Origin: Chloroflexota bacterium
Lineage (GTDB): Bacteria; Chloroflexota; Dehalococcoidia; SZUA-161
Length of the DNA stretch: 8,388 nucleotides
Assembly (NCBI GenBank): GCA_003229915.1
Contig: QIGA01000213.1
Span: 1-8,388, forward strand
Direction: 5' to 3'
A program made the position numbers and the translations under genes. The notes under the pieces are model-generated. The model did no database searches. It saw only the letters and a list, made by a program, of their open reading frames with translations, and had not been told where the DNA came from. Position 1 is the first letter of the stretch; every line of letters begins with the position of its first letter. Positions 6,407 to 8,388 of the stretch are shown piece after piece.

Positions 6407-6937
6407 ATGCTTGAGGGTAAGCGCGTCGCTATTCTGGTTGAGGATGGTTTTGAGGATTCCGAACTTGTTGAGCCGCTGAGGGCGATGAAAGATGCTAATG
6501 CCCGGGTCGTGATCGTTGGCAGTGGCTCCAAGGAAAGCTACCAGGGCAAGAGAGGTAGCGCAACTGTCAAGGTCGATACCACTGCCGACAAAGTCAATGC
6601 CAAGGATTTCGATGCGGTTATCGTACCAGGTGGCTATGCCCCTGATAAGATGCGCTTATATCAATCCATGGTAGATTTCGTGAAGCAGGCCTCCGCTTCT
6701 GGCAAGGTAGTGGGAGCCATTTGCCATGGCCCACAGCTACTAATATCAGCGGACATACTTAGAGGACGGCGTGTCACCTCTTGGCCTTCGGTAGCTGTGG
6801 ACCTGAGAAATGCTGGCGCGGAATGGGTTAATGAACCTGTGGTACGGGATGGAAATCTGATTACCGCAAGGAAGCCAGCAGACCTACCCAAGTTCAACAG
6901 GGCTATAATCGAGGCTTTGCAAAGTAACCATAGATAA
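6407..6937 (+). CDS. PfpI/DJ-1 family protein (class I amidotransferase-like fold)
   Basis: A 176-residue cytoplasmic protein of the PfpI/YhbO branch of the DJ-1 superfamily, full length for that family. The nucleophile elbow AICHGP gives C106 and H107. The conserved acid that contacts the thiol is E16 in GFED. PGGYAPD (74-80) puts D80 where the archaeal PfpI protein PH1704 has the inter-subunit triad glutamate; aspartate there is also found in bacterial YhbO-type members, so an active site is likely. The C-terminal RKPADLP segment is typical. Members have been described as proteases, chaperones and glyoxal/methylglyoxal or glycation-repair enzymes; the last activity is disputed, so only a stress-protection role is offered. 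The ATG is set by AGGAGGGG (6391-6398), eight bases upstream. It appears to be a single-gene unit, with its own promoter candidate and a terminator after it. Confidence 0.93.
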   Translation: MLEGKRVAILVEDGFEDSELVEPLRAMKDANARVVIVGSGSKESYQGKRGSATVKVDTTADKVNAKDFDAVIVPGGYAPDKMRLYQSMVDFVKQASASGKVVGAICHGPQLLISADILRGRRVTSWPSVAVDLRNAGAEWVNEPVVRDGNLITARKPADLPKFNRAIIEALQSNHR

Positions 6938-6954
6938 CCGCATGGGCGAGGGGG

Positions 6955-6987
6955 AGCCGTTTGGCAGCTCAAACGGCTTTGGTGTTT
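6955..6987 (+). terminator. Rho-independent terminator after the PfpI-type gene
   Basis: AGCCGTTT (6955-6962) and AAACGGCT (6971-6978) form a perfect 8-base stem with an 8-base loop. A T-rich tract, TTTGGTGTTTC, follows. It begins 17 bases after the stop at 6937. Stem, position and tail all fit, though the T-run is interrupted. Confidence 0.75.
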
Positions 6988-7082
6988 CGAGTTTTGGCCA
7001 AATAATACGATCCAAGGCCAGTGGTGGAGTTTAAAGCCTCGTTTGTTTCGAAGGGGGAGGTTCCCGCGAAACGCAAGAAATC

Positions 7083-7120
7083 CGTGGCAATCCATCATGC
7101 CCCTTTACAGGGGCACCACG
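7083..7120. repeat. Bulged hairpin, 12 pairs
   Basis: TGCCCCT (7098-7104), loop TTAC, AGGGGCA (7109-7115) is a perfect 7-base stem. CGTGG (7083-7087) and CCACG (7116-7120) extend it by five pairs, with ten unpaired bases on the 5' side only. No T-run follows on either strand, so it is not an obvious terminator. The GTGGCAATCC text recalls common intergenic repeats in bacterial genomes, so this may be a decayed repeat copy. Confidence 0.4.
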
Positions 7121-7135
7121 AAAGATGAAAACACT

Positions 7136-7149
7136 GTTGTTGGAACAAC
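7136..7149. promoter_or_regulatory. Perfect inverted repeat GTTGTT-GG-AACAAC
   Basis: Two six-base arms (7136-7141 and 7144-7149) flank GG. This operator-sized site is 100 bases before the oxidoreductase start. It would fill the spacer of the weak promoter candidate ending at TATTTA (7153-7158). A repressor or activator site is possible; a chance palindrome is not excluded. Confidence 0.3.
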
Positions 7150-7163
7150 CGGTATTTAAGGCT

Positions 7164-7238
7164 CCGTTCGTGGTGAGCCCTTCGATAAACTCAGGACAGG
7201 CTTGTCGAACCGTGAATGGTACTTCGACAGGATCAGGG
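7164..7238. repeat. REP-like palindromic intergenic element with three TTCGA arms
   Basis: Outer ends CCGTTCGTGG (7164-7173) and CCGTGAATGG (7210-7219) pair along all ten positions in RNA if G-U pairs are allowed. Inner arms TTCGATAA (7181-7188) and TTGTCGAA (7202-7209) pair along eight, with one G-U. A third arm, TTCGACAG (7223-7230), can pair instead with the middle arm, giving a mutually exclusive fold. The first and third arms are also direct repeats of the form CTTCGAYARRMTCAGG. The CTTCGAYAAACTCAGG type of text is, from memory, a widespread intergenic repeat in several bacterial phyla. The 3' end supplies the ribosome binding site of the next gene. Confidence 0.6.
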
Positions 7239-7241
7239 GAG
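7235..7241 (+). promoter_or_regulatory. Shine-Dalgarno site for the oxidoreductase, overlapping the repeat
   Basis: AGGGGAG lies seven bases before ATG 7249. Its first bases are the end of the third repeat arm (ATCAGGGG), so folding of that element could alter access to the site. Confidence 0.6.
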
Positions 7242-7248
7242 ATTGAGC

Positions 7249-8388
7249 ATGCCAGTAGATGTCAGTTTTATGGTTAGCGGGGAGGCTGGTCAGGGGGTAC
7301 AGAGCGTGGGCTATATTCTTGCCAAGGCCTTGGCCAGGGGCGGCTTCCATGTCTTTGCTGACCAGGACTACGAATCCAGGGTACGGGGCGGACATAACTT
7401 CTTCCGGGTGCGAGTCAGGGATGAAGAGGTAGGAGCTATCTCTGAGGAGGTGGATATGCTGGTGGCGCTCAACCGGGAGAGCATCGATCTGCATCGGAAA
7501 GAGCTGGACGGCAAAGGCGTTGTAGTCTTCGATGGAGGTAAAACCAAGGACATCGGGAACGATGACAATCTCTTTGATGTGCCTCTGGAGCATTTGGCGC
7601 AGGAGAGTGCGAATAACAAACTGATGGCTAACACGGTGGCACTGGGAGCGGCTTTAGGTTTAGCGGGCTATGACCTCCAGATTCTGTGCGATGTGGTGCG
7701 AGATCATTTCGGTGCTGGTGATGTAGGTGAGGCCAATGTTGCCGCGGCTACAGCGGGCTATGAATATGCCAGAGCCAACTTCAGAGGGGATTACAGTCAG
7801 ACCCTTCACCCTATCGGTGACGGTAATAGAATGCTGCTAACGGGCAATGAAGCCATCGCGCTAGGCGCTCTGGCTGCTGGCTGCAGGTTTATGGCAGCTT
7901 ACCCCATGACTCCAGCCACCTCTATTATGGAGTATATCGCGAGCAAGTCGGATGACCTGGGCGTTGTTGTGGTACAGCCCGAAGATGAAATCGCGGCTGT
8001 CAACATGATTATCGGTGCTGCTTTCGCCGGGGCACGATCTATGACTGCGACCTCGGGAAGTGGCTTCTGTCTCATGGTTGAGGGGCTGGGCCTGGCAGGG
8101 ATCACCGAGACGCCAATTGTGATAGTGGACGGGCAGCGCCCGGGCCCGGCTGTCGGCTTGCCCACCAGGACGGAGCAGGGCGATCTGGAGTTCGCTATCC
8201 ATGCCGCCCACGGTGAGTTCCCCCGGGCTGTACTGGCTCCAGCTACTGTTGAAGATGCGTTTTGGCTGACTGTCAAGGCCTTCAACCTCGCTGAGAAGTA
8301 CCAGTTGCCTGTCATTATCCTGACTGATCAGCACCTGGCCAGTTCCTATGCCACAGTGGACAGATTTGACCTTTCGAAGGTGATCATC
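7249..8388 (+). CDS. korA: 2-oxoacid:acceptor oxidoreductase, fused gamma-alpha subunit (partial)
   Basis: 380 residues are present and the frame is open to the last base, so the C-terminus is missing (such chains are usually about 550-620 residues). The gamma domain (about 1-185) starts with the glycine-rich SGEAGQGVQSVG and has the conserved DYESRVRGGHNFFRVRV region. The alpha domain begins near residue 196 and shows YPMTPAT (218-224), QPEDEIAAVNM (243-253), ATSGSG (267-272) and GLPTRTEQGDL (303-313). These are hallmarks of KorA-type subunits that join a thiamine-diphosphate beta subunit to convert 2-oxoacids plus CoA to acyl-CoA, CO2 and reduced ferredoxin, an anaerobic reaction. The substrate (2-oxoglutarate, branched-chain or other) cannot be read from this part. 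A korB-like beta gene is expected just downstream. The ATG is chosen by AGGGGAG at 7235-7241; the motif-bearing protein starts at once. It is separated from the previous gene by a terminator. Confidence 0.92.
   Translation, partial: MPVDVSFMVSGEAGQGVQSVGYILAKALARGGFHVFADQDYESRVRGGHNFFRVRVRDEEVGAISEEVDMLVALNRESIDLHRKELDGKGVVVFDGGKTKDIGNDDNLFDVPLEHLAQESANNKLMANTVALGAALGLAGYDLQILCDVVRDHFGAGDVGEANVAAATAGYEYARANFRGDYSQTLHPIGDGNRMLLTGNEAIALGALAAGCRFMAAYPMTPATSIMEYIASKSDDLGVVVVQPEDEIAAVNMIIGAAFAGARSMTATSGSGFCLMVEGLGLAGITETPIVIVDGQRPGPAVGLPTRTEQGDLEFAIHAAHGEFPRAVLAPATVEDAFWLTVKAFNLAEKYQLPVIILTDQHLASSYATVDRFDLSKVII

Larger units (their letters stand above)
6988..7163. other. Structured non-coding stretch before the oxidoreductase gene
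   Basis: No gene is supported. Visible structure: a perfect palindrome TTTGGCCAAA at 6993-7002; a bulged hairpin at 7083-7120 and an inverted repeat at 7136-7149, both listed separately. TATTTA at 7153-7158 resembles a -10 box, and the 17 bases before it contain the 7136-7149 palindrome exactly, but the matching -35 (AACACT) is poor. The promoter for the oxidoreductase gene was not identified with confidence. Confidence 0.4.

Noticed and set aside
7156..7593. 145-codon minus-strand frame reaching into the intergenic repeat
   Set aside because: Most of it is antisense to the gamma domain, and its end is translated repeat sequence.
7861..8334. Two overlapping open frames on the minus strand
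   Set aside because: They mirror the alpha domain of the oxidoreductase, which is clearly coding on the plus strand.
1..8388. CRISPR array, tRNA, rRNA, insertion sequence or phage genes
   Set aside because: No regularly spaced repeats, cloverleaf-like segments, transposase motifs or phage-like proteins were seen on either strand.

Overview
The window reads as ordinary chromosomal DNA of an anaerobic or oxygen-sensitive bacterium. It has seven genes, six complete and one cut by the right edge. The best evidence for anaerobic metabolism is a 2-oxoacid:acceptor (ferredoxin) oxidoreductase gene at the right end. A Rieske ferredoxin and a di-iron ferritin-like protein at the left end fit iron handling or oxygen and peroxide defence. 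GTG and TTG starts with strong Shine-Dalgarno (SD) sites, an RND-type exporter with no adaptor or outer-membrane partner, and an intergenic palindromic repeat remind me of Chloroflexota (Dehalococcoidia-like) genomes. That placement is a guess.

Layout: (1) 75-1324, plus strand: a two-gene operon encoding a tandem-duplicated ferritin-like di-iron protein and a small Rieske [2Fe-2S] protein. (2) 1404-5293, minus strand, convergent with the first operon: a GAF-PAS histidine kinase followed after 8 bases by a 12-helix RND exporter. (3) 5294-5477: a compact divergent control region with two good sigma-70-type promoters facing apart and a perfect 12-base palindrome between their -35 boxes. (4) 5478-6176, plus strand: an OmpR/KdpE-type response regulator, the likely partner of the kinase. 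(5) 6407-6937, plus strand: a PfpI/DJ-1 family protein with its own candidate promoter and a clear rho-independent terminator. (6) 6938-7248: a structured intergenic stretch with several inverted repeats, including a REP-like element that ends on the ribosome binding site of the next gene. (7) 7249 to the window end: the fused gamma-alpha subunit of a 2-oxoacid:ferredoxin oxidoreductase, open to the last base.

How the parts may work together (inference): the kinase is cotranscribed with the exporter and faces its regulator across a shared control region, so the exporter is probably the output or the signal source of this two-component system. The ferritin-like protein and Rieske protein look like a two-part redox unit, with the Rieske protein passing electrons to or from the di-iron sites. 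The kinase GAF domain is cysteine-rich, so redox or metal sensing is possible. No mobile element, CRISPR array, tRNA or rRNA was seen. No clearly new system is proven; the ferritin-Rieske pair and the repeat over the oxidoreductase ribosome binding site are the most worthwhile leads.
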